From Trichaptum fuscoviolaceum (lineage: Eukaryota > Basidiomycota > Agaricomycetes > Hymenochaetales > Trichaptaceae), in the NCBI GenBank assembly GCA_910574455.1, contig CAJSYZ010000001.1, positions 5,067,424 to 5,131,423 of the forward strand: DNA of 64,000 nt. The letters run 5' to 3'. The notes under the pieces were generated by a model. The model was not told where the DNA came from and did no database searches. It worked only from the letters and a program-made list of their open reading frames with translations. Shown piece by piece: positions 1-10,857 of this stretch. Within the stretch, counting starts at the first letter, position 1, and every line of letters starts with the position of its first letter. A program made the translations under genes and the position numbers.

Positions 1-1952
1 TTGCGACATTCACGGTCACAGTGCGTAATACAGCCTCGTTCTTGGCAGTTTCTAAACTAAGCTGAATGTCGTACGGACGCTTCATCTCGCCCCCAGGTGT
101 ATGACTTCATATCTACACTGGAAGATGAGATGGAGTTTATATGGCCTTCAAGGCTATCGGCGAGCAAGGTCATTTATTTTTTTAATCGTTATGTGCCAAT
201 CGTCACCGCAACGTTATATGCCACCGGTATGTCCTTGCTCCTCTTGGCCCTTTGAGTCCCTCGTATAACGCTGTTTTCGTCGCAGTTCTACTGTTTACCC
301 GCGATGAAAATGTAATATACCAGTTTATTACATTTTCCATCCCGAGGCTTACAGACGTTTCGTCAGATCTGTTATAACGGCCAAGTCGCCTACAGCAGTG
401 AGTTTGAGTAGTTATTTGCATCTTCTGACGCAATACTCACATATTTGACTCAGCTCTGGCGGTACTCGGATACGTATCAGCGGAAGGTAGGGCGGCCCTT
501 TTTTTATGCATCTAAGTGTAACTAATACATGTTAAGCTGCCTTGGGTTTAAGGACATACGCAGTGTGGCAGCAGCAGAAGTTTGTCATCGCTTTGTTCTC
601 AGCTTGTATACTGGTGCGTTCTCGTGTCACTGTCCTTGATTATTCCGTAATCCTAATGGCTTGGTTTACTTAGACGACTATCGGCACTGCGAGCTTCACA
701 CTGCATAGGCTTTTACTGTCTTCTATACGTACTTATTCAACAATGACCATCGTTTGCCTCACCACTAACGATAATCTACCCCTCCGCAGCTATCAACCCA
801 AATTTAGTTCCGAATGGCGGATGTCTGTTCCTTTTCAAGTACTCTCAGACCCTATGGATCAATCTTTCAGTCGTCATTGCAATTGAATTCAGTTAGTACT
901 CATCTCTTCACCGCTCAATTAGCTAATTGACTGATTTACTTAGTCGCTCTGACGATGCTGTTAATCAAGGGCTTCTATTTTTGTATGTCTTTTATTCTTC
1001 AGGTCGTCCATTGCTACTCCTAACTCACGACAGATAGAAACACGAAATCAAGTCTCATGCGAATGATTTGTCGGGATGGTATGTCTCGGTTACTCTGTCT
1101 TCAAGACTAGTTCTTTCTCATGTTCTCGACTTTAGGGGTCTTGTTTTCCTCTTGCATTCTTGGTACGGCAACTCGAAATAAAAGTTTGAGTTTCATACTA
1201 ATAACGCTGCCAAACGTAAAGCATCTTCCGTGGTTAATATAATTTTGACACGACTGCTCCCGCAAGTAAGTCCTGAATGATACTCTATAAACTGTTTGCT
1301 CAAACCTTCTCATCCTAGTTCGCAAGCGACATCTTAATTGTGTATGTTGCTCTTGCTATAATCTCAGTGACACCAAAGATGCTGACCATAAAATCCAGAC
1401 CTCAAAGTGTTCTTTCGAACCTCATCTGCTGTCGTCTCCTCTTGCGCATTCGTCATTATGCTTCGGATATGAAGGACGTCGAGTACGAAGTCACGCCAAG
1501 TCTCAACATATGCGCCGTACCGATACAAAGTTCTGGACCTGATTCGTTGCTCAACGCATGGTGCAGAAGTGACGAGCACTCGCCAGTTTCGGCAGGGTGA
1601 AGCCTCGCGACCGAAAACCCGTTGGGGAGGTGCCAGGTTGCTACTGGTATAATTTGTAATTGTAAATTTATCCGTGTATAATTGTATAATTGTTCTTTTG
1701 CAAGCTGGGTGCATTGACAGTACCAAGACTTTCTTCCGCATGAATACAATCTTGTTGTCAATGCAACGCATGTCATTCATGAGGCAGGAAACAAGACACT
1801 TGTGAGATGCCGACGGTGAGCGACCCGACTGCTATATTTAGTCGTGTGCGGGCTAGTGAAGGACAGCCAAGTATAGCGTGCGCTGCTCAACCTTGCCTTA
1901 TCGCCTCACCGTCGACGAGCACATCGTCTTCAACATTGGGAACGTTCTCGGG
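1..1952. other. Intergenic, no gene recognised
   Basis: The stretch is full of stop codons in all frames. The longest open frames (for example 1364-1780 on the - strand) resemble no family I know and have no convincing splice structure. The last 150 bases presumably contain the promoter of the PQ-loop gene that starts at 1953. Confidence 0.5.
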
Positions 1953-4142
1953 ATGGCGTCGGGAACGTTGAGTGACCTGTTGGGTTGGACGTCCATCGCG
2001 TGCTGGCTGTTTGCTCAGTTTCCGTAAGTACTCAATCTACCATGTCGGCCCTTTTATCACCTTCTTGCGATCAAATGGCGCGAGATGGCTTCATTGTCGA
2101 CAAAGATTTTTGCTGAAATCCGCTGTTGTGTAGGCAGGTTCTCGAGAATGCAAAGAGGCGATCGTGTGAGGGGCTTGCGTTGCCGTTCTTGCTTAACTGG
2201 CTACTGGGTATGTTCCGCATCGACCATCAGCTCCGTTCTTGTCTTATAAGATATGCCGCACGTTCGTAGGGGATATCACCAACCTGATAGGTTGTCTTTT
2301 GACCCACCAGCTGCCTTTTCAAGTGAGCAAGATGCGCTACTTGAGCGTTCTTTGGCTGACGATCTCGCGATTTCATAGACAATCCTTGCAGCGTACTTCG
2401 TCTCTGTCGATTTTACGCTATTTAGTCAATACTTCTACTACAAGTCGCTGACGCCCAAGACTCCTTCTTCGAAGCTGCTGGAATCGGCGATACCGACGCT
2501 GCGGTATGGACACGGACGGAGGACTTCGACGGATCATGAACACTTTCGAGAGCTTTCGCATGCGGCTGCCAATGTAGCGTTCGCAGCTGCAATTGCAGCA
2601 GAGGAAGAGGAGCTGCACCCTCACGAGAATCACGGGAGGCCTGCACTGGGCACGAGCATGACCCGAAGCGAGGCAGCTGAGGCGGAGGATGCAGTCGATG
2701 AGGCCACTCTGTCCGCACTGGCAGACAGTTTCCACTCAGAATCAGGGCGGAAACATGTATCATGGAGTCAGGAGCGGTATGGGCATGGGAGGGCAGGAAG
2801 CACGAGTCGGACGAGAGCGCGACCACAATTATCACCATTGACGACGGTGCGCTCGTCGTTCATCAGTCCGAGTCCGACGGTGGAGACAGGCATCGAGTTC
2901 GCACCTCACTATGCAGGCGCACCTGGAGAATTCGACACAAGCATTCGTGGGCGGCCGCGTCAGCGCCAGGTTGTTGACTCCCCGATGGGCGGCGAGGACC
3001 TGGAAGCCCAACAGGAGAGCACGCTGATCAGGCCTGTGTCCCAGGACACGATTAAAGACAGGCGGAATTCTCGAGCCAACTCGAAGGTGGCCGGGCTTGT
3101 GTTCCTTAGCGCTTGGGCATTATTTGGTGTAGGAACGCTTGCCAACTCGAAACGAAATCCTGCAAACAACTTACTGAAGATTCCGTCTCCATCACGAGGG
3201 CTGGTCCTCTCAGATCTATATGTATCATCAGCAGCCGCAGTGACGACTACCATTCCTTCTCAACATACCCGCTCAGCTAGTTACGACTTCATCATAGATT
3301 CGCATTTGGAATCATCTTCCTTTCCTTTGTCCGCTCAACAACAAGAATCCGATGAACCCGATGAACCCGATCCACCATCATCAGAACGGATTCTTGGTAG
3401 AATTTCTGCTTGGGCTTGTACCACTCTGTACCTCACATCTCGGCTTCCTCAAATCTGGAAGAACGTAAGCAGCTCACATTTTCCCCATCTTCCACAAAAC
3501 TCATCATAATCTTCTAGTTTGTTCGCAGGTCTGTAGAAGGACTATCCATCTATCTTTTTATATTCGCCTTCTTGGGAAATACGTTCTACGTTCTTTCTAT
3601 CCTCACTTCACCTATGATGTCCCTCCCTGCACCAGAAGCCACGGCTTTCTTGAAGGAGAGCGTTCCGTAAGTGTAATATCTTCCGCGCTCGAAGGCCTCG
3701 TTTTGACTTACAGACGCATGGTAGGTATCTCCTAGGATCAGGCGGCACATTGCTTTTCGATGTGACCATCGTTATCCAGTCTGTGATCTATCGACCTAAT
3801 CCCAAATTCGGGCATCGCCGCACACGGACGCACTCGACGTCGCACTCACGATCACGGACGAACTCACACGCAGTACTACCCGGCCCGCACCAGGCCACGG
3901 TGGGCAGGGGCACAAGCTCTTTGTCTCGCCGAGGCCGCTCCTTGTCTACCACGCGCATGTCGAGAGTCTATGCACGAAGCCGAAGCACGTCATTACTTGC
4001 CTCGGAACAGGCCCCATTACTATCGCCAAAGAAGATTACAGAGACGCATGATATTGAGAGAGGATACGAACATGGATACACTCAGAATCGCCGGCGCAAG
4101 GATGCGAGCGAATCGGAGAACGTTCAAGGGGTTTCTGAATGA
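1953..4142 (+). CDS. PQ-loop repeat vacuolar membrane transporter (Ypq1/PQLC2-like)
   Basis: I read six exons: 1953-2023, 2134-2207, 2270-2322, 2379-3464, 3518-3666 and 3725-4142. All introns are GT-AG, and the exons sum to 616 codons plus stop. The N-terminus (MASGTLSDLLGWTSIACW...) runs into the first PQ motif (AQFPQV), followed by SCEGLALPFLLNWLLGD, ITNLIGCLLTHQLPFQ and an aromatic-rich helix. This is typical of the seven-helix PQ-loop family. A long hydrophilic loop of about 240 residues fills most of exon 4, and the second PQ motif (LTSRLPQIWKN) ends that exon. The last helices (SVEGLSIYLFIFAFLGNTFYVLS, GSGGTLLFDVTIVIQS) come from exons 5 and 6. Known members export cationic amino acids from the vacuole or lysosome; that substrate is inferred by homology. 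The ATG at 1953 is the first in frame after an upstream stop. Confidence 0.9.
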
Positions 4143-4369
4143 TGTATGATTGCGTGTGACTAGAAGTCTGATCGTTTTCCTTGTTAATCGTGAGCTGTGT
4201 AGAAGGCCTTAAGTATGTCAATCCTTTTCATATCTTACTGCAATGTACTTTTATAATTCAATCAAGTGTAGCACTCTGCATGAAATTTGGTCTCCTCGGA
4301 TAGTTAAAATTGTTGCATTTCTGCGTTTCATAAGAAAATGTCCAACTAAATGATTGGTTGTATCTCAAT

Positions 4370-4620
4370 GCCACATCGGACAGGCAACGGAACTGGAGAC
4401 CTTGTGCTCGTCTCACGAAGATGAAGTTCAGCACGTCTTCGTCCTGGATAATAATGTGCCGCCAAGCGTACGACAGTTTTTCGCTTCCGACTTTGAGGTT
4501 GGTGATGGGTATCTCCTATCCTGCAAGCATCAAGAGGCTCGTATCAAATTCCATGAATGTTTCTTTTCTATGACTAATGCACATCTCTTCGCATTGACCC
4601 TCCAGCCTGCTACATCCACA
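4370..4620 (+). pseudogene. F-box/LRR-like gene fragment
   Basis: The fragment contains a short block (VFVLDNNVPPSVRQ) that matches the middle of the neighbouring F-box proteins, for example NFLLIDNNIPPSVRHLSL in the 7.9 kb gene. The nucleotide sequence is closest to the broken copy near 13.8 kb, around the stretch ending in MDIS. It has no F-box and no C-terminus. It runs directly into the dihydrodipicolinate-synthase-like tail, and the same arrangement recurs at 9605-10144. Confidence 0.65.
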
Positions 4621-4884
4621 TGGATCTAGACCGTAGCGAATGTAGAGGCACTTGCGGCGGCACAGAAAGTCCAGTGCACCATTGCGCGTGCGGACTTTAC
4701 GATCGACAAGGCAGGCATCGCTGGGACGAAGTATCTTCTGCAGAGATTGTACGGATACGGTGGTGCTCCGCGACGACCTTTACCGCCTACGAGCCCTGAG
4801 GATGGCGAACGGTTATGGGAGCACCCGGATACTGTCGCACTTGTAGCAGTCGAACGGCAAGTGACTGGCAAGGCGAAGGCCTAA
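4621..4884 (+). pseudogene. C-terminal relic of a dihydrodipicolinate synthase-like (DapA family) gene
   Basis: The open frame encodes ARADFTIDKAGIAGTKYLL, then GYGGAPRRPLPP, then TVALVAVERQ and a stop at 4882-4884. This is the characteristic C-terminus of fungal DapA-family aldolases/lyases, with the conserved G-x-GTK and GYGG-xPRRPLPP segments. The TIM barrel with its catalytic Lys and Tyr is absent, so no enzyme can be made. It is fused downstream of an F-box fragment, and a diverged second copy lies at 9925-10144. Confidence 0.7.
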
Positions 4885-5546
4885 TGAAATGGAATTGTAA
4901 ATGAGTAATGTTATTATCCTTGTCTCGCCATTCGTAACTACAGCAGAATTCGTACCTCACGTCATATGACTCTTCTTTGCCGTCGCTCATTCCTTTTATT
5001 CCTTGCTGTTCGGATTGCTTGAAGGTAATGCTATTGGCCTAGATGGTGTAGAGACAGGCCGTATGAAGGTAAAGAATTCAAGAAGCTCTTATACTCACTT
5101 ACAATGTACTCTTAACGCTTTCCCTTCCTAAGATTTGGTTGGCTTGAATGTGTGTATCACAATAGTTTCCAACACACTGGAAGTCCGAACAAATCAATCT
5201 CTTTCATTTGTATTAATTCATAAAATGTCAAACTCGTCGTCGACATTGGTATTCGGCTTCGCAGTCTGGGTATGTGGTTAGTTCATCGAAATTTGTTTGT
5301 GGTGAGAGGAGAAGTGGGAGGAGCAGGACGCGTCGCGACGCGTGCGGCGTTTCGACATCGTTAGCACGCGTCGCGTTTCCTTATCGCAACAACTCACCTC
5401 TTACGTTCTTCAAGTGTCCGACAAACAAACGAGAAAAACCATCAACATAGCAAATCTACCACAAGCATCAATATCTTTCCTTATAGGCAAGTGCTCGTAT
5501 CTTAATAAGAAGACACAACTAGCCTAACACTATCCAACTTTAATGG
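4885..5546. other. Intergenic promoter region of the first F-box gene, duplicated at 10145-10857
   Basis: The sequence is recognisably similar along its whole length to 10145-10857. Both copies keep remnants of a reverse-strand open frame (NKFDELTTYPDCEAEYQ here) and a CGCG-rich palindromic block. Both also have a TATAAG/TAATAAG-type sequence about 50 bases before the first F-box-gene start codons. Confidence 0.5.
5328..5343. promoter_or_regulatory. Perfect 16-bp palindrome ACGCGTCGCGACGCGT
   Basis: This is a perfect inverted repeat carrying two ACGCGT boxes, with a further CACGCGTCGCG about 20 bases downstream. It lies about 200 bases upstream of the F-box gene. The duplicated region near 10,620-10,670 keeps the TCGCGA core and a CACGTGTCGCG. 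A transcription-factor site is an inference from symmetry and partial conservation. Confidence 0.4.
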
Positions 5547-7028
5547 ATGCGTCCTTATCATAGAGTCGGCCTTGCGAGTCATCGAGGACTCAAGGCTTTC
5601 CCTGACATGGCACTCTCTCGCGTGCTTAGAACTCCAGAATTACTCTGCCAAATATTCGAGGACTGCCTTCCGGATATCATCTTCCTTCGAAATACACCTC
5701 TCGACGCGCCATTGGTTTTGACACAAGTCTGCAGGACGTGGCGTGAAATCGCGATAAGCAACAGTCGATTATGGACGAGCTTTCAGCTGGAGTACAAGAA
5801 TCACACTTTTGAGGCGGATGAAGAGATTGATGGTTTTTATGCTCCACTGTCGGAGTGGTTGAAGCGATCAGGCCAACGCCCTTTCTCACTGAAAGCCACC
5901 TACGACGCAGATATACAGGAAGCATGGAGGTTGGGAAAACGCGTGCCCCTAAACGCCTACGAGAATCTCAATAGCCTCCTCCTTCGACATAAGGATCGAT
6001 GGGAAGAACTGGATATCGACCTGCCCTCTTCTGCTGTCAACATCTTTCATCAGGCGTTGAACTCCCCAAGCTTCCGTGAACTCAAGACACTTACGCTACG
6101 CGACGATCTTTATACTGGCTTCAAGACTTTTCGTATCGGGGAGGCACCAAAGCTGGAAGCCTTGTACGTGTCGGGCGAATTTGAGGCGGTGAACTTCTTT
6201 CACCTAGATACTACACTACCACCGAGTGTACGACATCTTTCGCTCACGACGATGTCACTTAGGATGGGTGATCCTCACTCTACTGGTATCACATGGCTTT
6301 GGTTATTGAATGTTTTTATCAAATCTGAAGACTTCGCGAAGTTTCCTGCTTTCTTCCCCGTTCTCGAGGTGCTCATCATATCGGTTGATGGTGATTCACC
6401 TATGGACGGGCTACCCGTCGTTTTCCAGAACCTGAAATCCCTCAGTACAAGTAATATGAACAAGTTTCCAATGGTGGACATAACGGCGCCCAAATTAACA
6501 CACTTTTTCATCAAGAACATACATTGCGATGGAGACACCAGAATGTTAACCTTCCCCGACGCCCTTTCGTTCCTTCAACGATCCAAACCTCCTTTACAGT
6601 CTATCCAAATAGATGGTATAGAAATGATGCACGATGATTTCGTTGCATTACTAGACTTGGTGCCGAACCTTGAAGAGCTCGAGATTTATGACACAGACAT
6701 ATCTGTTGCATCACTGAAGGCACTCGTCCTTCCTATGAGAGCGGAGTCATCCGAGGGTCAGGCGATCCGCTGTCCAGGATTATGGGCGTTACATGTTAAT
6801 CGCGTGACTGATCCAAACCCGCCAGACGGCCTGCAGTCATCGCTCAGCGGACTCATTCGTGCATTAGTAAAGACACGACGCTTGTCACACACTTCGACCG
6901 AATTCAAGGAGTTGGGTTACATTGGTTTACCACTGCACGCGGATGAGATAGAGCATCTGGAGAGGGACTGCAATGACCTGTGGGAGACTGAGATATACAG
7001 CACTCTCATCGAAAAGGGGACTTGGTAA
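5547..7028 (+). CDS. F-box-like/LRR-like protein, array member 1 (intact)
   Basis: The gene is a single open frame of 493 codons. The F-box-like N-terminus reads RTPELLCQIFEDCLPD, then APLVLTQVCRTWREIAISN with the W that ends the box. A leucine-rich C-terminal part of about 400 residues follows, with recurring family blocks such as LPPSVRHLSLTTM, FAKFPAFFPVLEVL and VPNLEELEIYDT. Such proteins normally serve as substrate adaptors of SCF ubiquitin ligases, with the F-box binding Skp1; that role is known for the fold and inferred here. The first in-frame ATG is 5547. The paralogue at 10,858 starts at the position equivalent to 5607 (MALSRVL), so 5607 is a good alternative start. Confidence 0.8.
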   Translation: MRPYHRVGLASHRGLKAFPDMALSRVLRTPELLCQIFEDCLPDIIFLRNTPLDAPLVLTQVCRTWREIAISNSRLWTSFQLEYKNHTFEADEEIDGFYAPLSEWLKRSGQRPFSLKATYDADIQEAWRLGKRVPLNAYENLNSLLLRHKDRWEELDIDLPSSAVNIFHQALNSPSFRELKTLTLRDDLYTGFKTFRIGEAPKLEALYVSGEFEAVNFFHLDTTLPPSVRHLSLTTMSLRMGDPHSTGITWLWLLNVFIKSEDFAKFPAFFPVLEVLIISVDGDSPMDGLPVVFQNLKSLSTSNMNKFPMVDITAPKLTHFFIKNIHCDGDTRMLTFPDALSFLQRSKPPLQSIQIDGIEMMHDDFVALLDLVPNLEELEIYDTDISVASLKALVLPMRAESSEGQAIRCPGLWALHVNRVTDPNPPDGLQSSLSGLIRALVKTRRLSHTSTEFKELGYIGLPLHADEIEHLERDCNDLWETEIYSTLIEKGTW

Positions 7029-7430
7029 GCAGCACATAACACAATCTTTTTCTTTTGCGATTTCTCACTTACTCCGGATATTTTGCTATATCAGGCGTAC
7101 TCTGAGGAGGCCAATGAAGTACTACGATTTCTACAGCTTAAGCGACTTGGAGTAACATTTCCTATACATGTGTTTCTTCTGATCTTTTCTTATATCCATT
7201 GATATGGACAAAAATGAGACAACGTGTAGCATCAGAAATAACATTGTTCAAGTGGTCAACTTTTGAGAAGTTTACACAACGACTGGATAGTATCACAACA
7301 CTCTTCTACAATTCAATTAAGGGTGTAAAAAGAACCACTCCGAAGTGGTAAAGTCACAGTTGCATGCTATCACACGCTTCAACTGGAAAAACATAATGAA
7401 AACCCTCTCAAGGCTTCAGAGCAATTTTAG
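7029..7430. other. Intergenic between F-box gene 1 and U6 copy 1
   Basis: I see no open frame of note. It contains the 3' flank of the F-box gene and, from the other strand, the 3' flank of the U6 gene. No T run of four or more lies directly after this U6 copy on its strand; the first lies about 30 bases downstream, near 7400. Confidence 0.4.
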
Positions 7431-7495
7431 GCAATAAATATTGTGCACCGAAGTGCATTCCACTCTGAAAAGCGTGTCATCCTTGTGCAGGGGCC

Positions 7496-7526
<31 letters not shown>

Positions 7527-7550
7527 TTCGTATGTCACCCCGAAGGGGAC
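7431..7550 (-). ncRNA. U6: U6 spliceosomal snRNA, copy 1
   Basis: The reverse strand starts GTCCCCTTCGGGGTGAC, the U6 5' stem-loop with a C(UUCG)G tetraloop. It continues through AAATTGGAACGATACAGAGA, then GATTAGCATGGCCCCTGC and AAGGATGACACGC. These are the invariant ACAGAGA box, the AGC triad and the internal stem-loop of U6. There is no intron. The 3' part ends in a second hairpin (TGCAC-TTCG-GTGCA). The 120 nt are identical by eye to the copies at 14,898 and 27,818. The RNA pairs with U4, U2 and the 5' splice site in the spliceosome. Confidence 0.92.
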
Positions 7551-7599
7551 AATAATCCGAGTTAAATGTCGGGTACCATTGCCGGACTTCGGAGTTTTC

Positions 7600-7620
7600 G
7601 TCAGTCGGCGGTTTCTCACG
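7600..7620 (-). promoter_or_regulatory. Conserved U6 upstream element (PSE-like), copy 1
   Basis: On the U6 strand this reads CGTGAGAAA, two bases, then GCCGACTGAC. It ends 50 bases before the first U6 base. The same bipartite element lies at the same distance upstream of the other two U6 copies. Position and conservation suggest a proximal element for Pol III transcription; function is inferred. Confidence 0.55.
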
Positions 7621-7905
7621 GCTCCCAACTTGAACGTCTCCGCCTTCTAAATTCCAAGCCAGTTGAACTGCTTCTCTTACCATCACCATCAACCTAACCC
7701 TTTGAAAATGCGCTTGCTTCAGGACAAGATACTTCTGTGGCTATGGGATCCCTTACTCAAGAAAGTCTCGGTATACTCACCTCTTTCAAGTTGTTACTTG
7801 TCAAAGGTGGCCATAACCCACTTTTGACCACCTCCGCAGGTTGAAACAGTTAAATGTGAAAACCTTGTCCCGAACATCTAGCGACTGGCTTTCCTTCATC
7901 TTCAA

Positions 7906-9460
7906 ATGCAATCAACTGTACACTCACAGGAAAGTGATCCGAAAAACCCAAGTGACGGTAGGTCTCATACTATCGCTCATGTGCAGCACAATTATAACAT
8001 GCTAACTGACGACAGTACCAAAGGCATCTGCTCGCGTACTCAACACTCCAGAGCTTCTCTACCAGATATTCGAAGAGTGTCTTCCACGTGTTTACTTTCT
8101 CCGGAACTCGCCTCTCGACGCGCCATTGGTTTTGACACAAGTCAACAGGACGTGGCGCGAAGTCGCCATAAGCTGCAGTCGATTGTGGACAAGCTTTCAT
8201 TTGGAATGCAAGGAGCATACCTTTAATGTGGAAGAAGACATTGCTAAGACTTATCCTGCTCTTGTGGAGTGGCTAAAGAGGTCAAATCACCGTCCTTTCT
8301 CCTTGAAAGCGACCTACGATATAAAGAAATGGATATCAAGGGAGATCAGCGTGCCTTGGAACAGAAGTCTCGATCTACTACTCTTTGAGCATAGGCATCG
8401 TTGGGAAATACTGGAAATCACTTTACCGTCTTCTTCTGTCGCGCTCTTCTATGCGCAAGATCCGGTGAATTTTCCGCAACTCAAGAAACTCGCATTGCGC
8501 GATGACGAATACGTCGATGACACGGTCTTCAACATCGGAGAGGCACCGAAGCTAGAGGCCTTGTACTTCGACGGCGAGTATGAGAATGAGAATTTTCTTC
8601 TTATAGACAACAATATACCACCGAGTGTACGGCATCTTTCGCTTTCAACAATGAAGCTCGAGATGGGCGCCTTTCGTCCTACAGGCATCACGAGTCTCTG
8701 CTTTTGCGACACGCTTGTCTCCCTGGATAATTTTGCGAAATTTCCAGATTTCTTCCCGCTCCTTGAAGCCCTCGAAGTAACATTCTGTATTGATCCTCGT
8801 GATTTCGTCCTACCCCGAACATTTGTCGTCCTCCAGAACTTGCGCACACTCATTACAAGTATTCTACACCCGTTCCCAGTGGCATACATGACGGCGCCGA
8901 GCTTGAAGCACCTTTCGATCAAGAGGACGCTACACGACGACGCCACTGTCTTGGGATTTTCGGACGTCGTTTCCTTCATCAAACGATCCGGATCTCGTCT
9001 AGAGACGTTTCGCAACAACGCCGTTCCTATGGCGCATGAAGAGCTTGTTTCATTCCTGGACATGGTGCCAAGCCTTGAAGAGCTTGAGATTTTCAACACA
9101 CCCATCCCTCTACCATCACTAATGGCTCTCATTCTTCCAATTCCTGCTGAGTCGTCGGAGTCCACAAGTCTCCGCTGTCCAGCATTATCGGCACTGGTGT
9201 TCGACAGCGTGAGTACCGAAGGCAAAGAGGAAATATGGATCTACCCGAATTCTGAAATTCTTTGCTCACTGCTCGCGACTCGATGTGTGGTAGATCCTCC
9301 TTCCAAATGTAGACCTTTGGAATGGGTAGGATTGCCACTAGAGAGTGGTGAATTAGCGCTTCTACGGAGAGACTTCCCTTACCTGAATTCAGAGGCAAAA
9401 ATGTATAGTACCTTGGAAGCTGAACGGATTAGAAGTTTTACGGGAATCAGTACGTCATGA
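7906..9460 (+). CDS. F-box-like/LRR-like protein, array member 2 (intact, two exons)
   Basis: Exon 1 (7906-7957) gives MQSTVHSQESDPKNPSD. A 58-nt GT-AG intron follows, and exon 2 (8016-9460) opens with VPKASARVLNTPELLYQIFEECLP; together they make 498 residues. The F-box continues APLVLTQVNRTWREVAISC and is followed by the same leucine-rich blocks as its neighbours (NIPPSVRHLSLSTM, FAKFPDFFPLLEAL, VPSLEELEIFNT). Without the intron the open frame starts at 8126 and cuts the F-box in half, which supports the spliced model. It lies 356 bases from the U6 gene, divergently oriented. It is probably an SCF adaptor of unknown target. Confidence 0.82.
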
Positions 9461-9604
9461 TCTTATCCGCTGCTTTCGCTCACTGATCTTAGAGACAGAC
9501 CGAGAGACGTCTTCAACTGAGCATGTTTCTCCGAGATATTTACTTAGGCGGCCCGCGCCAGATGAAGCATTCTAATCACATTTATTTATTCTGTTCGCGA
9601 GAAT

Positions 9605-9904
9605 ATGTCATTCTTACGATGCAATGACCCCCGGGTTTTGTTTAAACCAAAAGACAGAAGCCCTGTCGATTTTGGTAGTAGATATTGGTTTAAAGTGTCT
9701 GGGGAAGATGAAGTTGAGGACGTTTTCGTCCATGATAGTGGTGTGCCGCCAAGTGTACGACATCCTTTGCTTTCGATTTTGGGGCTGGTGATGAGTATTG
9801 TAAGCATCATGAGGCTCGAATTCATGACTATTGCACATCTCTTTGCGTTGACCCTCCAGCTCCCACATCCACATCGACGGTGGATCATCCAGCACGTCGG
9901 CTAA
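9605..9904 (+). pseudogene. F-box/LRR-like gene fragment, second copy
   Basis: This is the counterpart of 4370-4620. The block VEDVFVHDSGVPPSVRHPLL belongs to the central part of the F-box family, followed by LFALTLQL as in the first copy. It is truncated at both ends and leads into a second DapA-like tail. Confidence 0.6.
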
Positions 9905-9924
9905 GTTCGCCACAGGGGGGTACA

Positions 9925-10144
9925 GCAACTCCAGGGCACCGTCGCACGAGCGGACTTGACGATTGCAAAGGTAGGCATCGCTGGGACGAAGTATCCTCTG
10001 CAGAAAGAGTACAGATACTGTGGTGCTCCGCGTCGATCATTACCGCTCATGAGCCATGAAGATTGCGAACAGTTTCAGGAATACCCGCACACTGTCGCAC
10101 TTGTAGCAGTCGAACGGCAAGCAACGGGCAAGACGAAGGCCTAA
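9925..10144 (+). pseudogene. C-terminal relic of a dihydrodipicolinate synthase-like gene, second copy
   Basis: The encoded sequence reads QLQGTVARADLTIAKVGIAGTKY, then CGAPRRSLPL, then VALVAVERQATGK and a stop at 10142-10144. It matches the relic at 4621-4884 in the same context. It retains features the first copy lost (the QLQG stretch) but has other substitutions (YGG to YCG), so the two relics have drifted independently. Confidence 0.68.
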
Positions 10145-10857
10145 TGAAACGGAAGTGAGAACGACTAATGTTATTTTCCTTGTCTCGTCATCCGTAGCTC
10201 CAGAAGACTTCGCACCTCGCGGCCTATATCAATATTCCGTGCCGTCACTCATTTCTGATTGTCTTTGGTGTTCAGACTACGTGAAGGCAACGCTATTTGC
10301 CTAGATAGCGTAAGAGATTAGAGGCAGGTGAAGGAATCCAATAAACTTTTCTACTCACATATAATGCATCTTGCACACAAACTGGATGATTTCCCTCCCT
10401 GCTTAATCCCGGCTTGTTTGCACGCTTGAATGTGTGCATCGCAATTGTCTCCAACACTGAACTCGAAGTCGACCCCAACGATTTTTTTCATCCGCGCGTG
10501 TCTAAGTTCACAAAGCAGTCATACTCGCCGTAGACGTCGATATTCTGCTTCATAGTCTGGGTATTTTATGAGTTCATCGAGTTTGTTTGTGGTAAGAGGA
10601 GGAATCACAGGAAAGAGAAGGACGTGTCGCGACGGGTGCGTCGTTTCCGGCACGTGTCGCGCCGGTTCCTTCAAGTTCTGATTGCAACACTTTCCTCTTT
10701 CCCTTCCAGAAGTATCCAAGAAACGGGCGATAAAATCCATCAGCATAGCAAATCCACTACAAGCATTACTATCTTGTTAAAAGAATAGGCAAGTGTTCGT
10801 CTCTTTATAAGAAGGCACAGCGAAGCTAACATTGTCCATGTCCTTAGCCGGCCTCGC
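10145..10857. other. Intergenic promoter region, duplicate of 4885-5546
   Basis: Similarity to 4885-5546 runs through its whole length. A reverse-strand open frame (10,519-10,746) ends LDELIKYPDYEAEYRRLRRV, and further upstream on that strand lies VGDNCDAHIQACKQAG. Both pieces have weaker counterparts in the other copy. TTATAAGAAGG near 10,815 may be a TATA box for the following F-box gene. Confidence 0.45.

Noticed and set aside
1364..1780. Possible - strand gene with 138 open codons
   Set aside because: No recognisable domain, no start context and no partner exons nearby.
8449..9225. A 258-codon frame antisense to F-box member 2
   Set aside because: Shadow of the intact F-box gene, with Ser/Arg-rich composition and no known motif.
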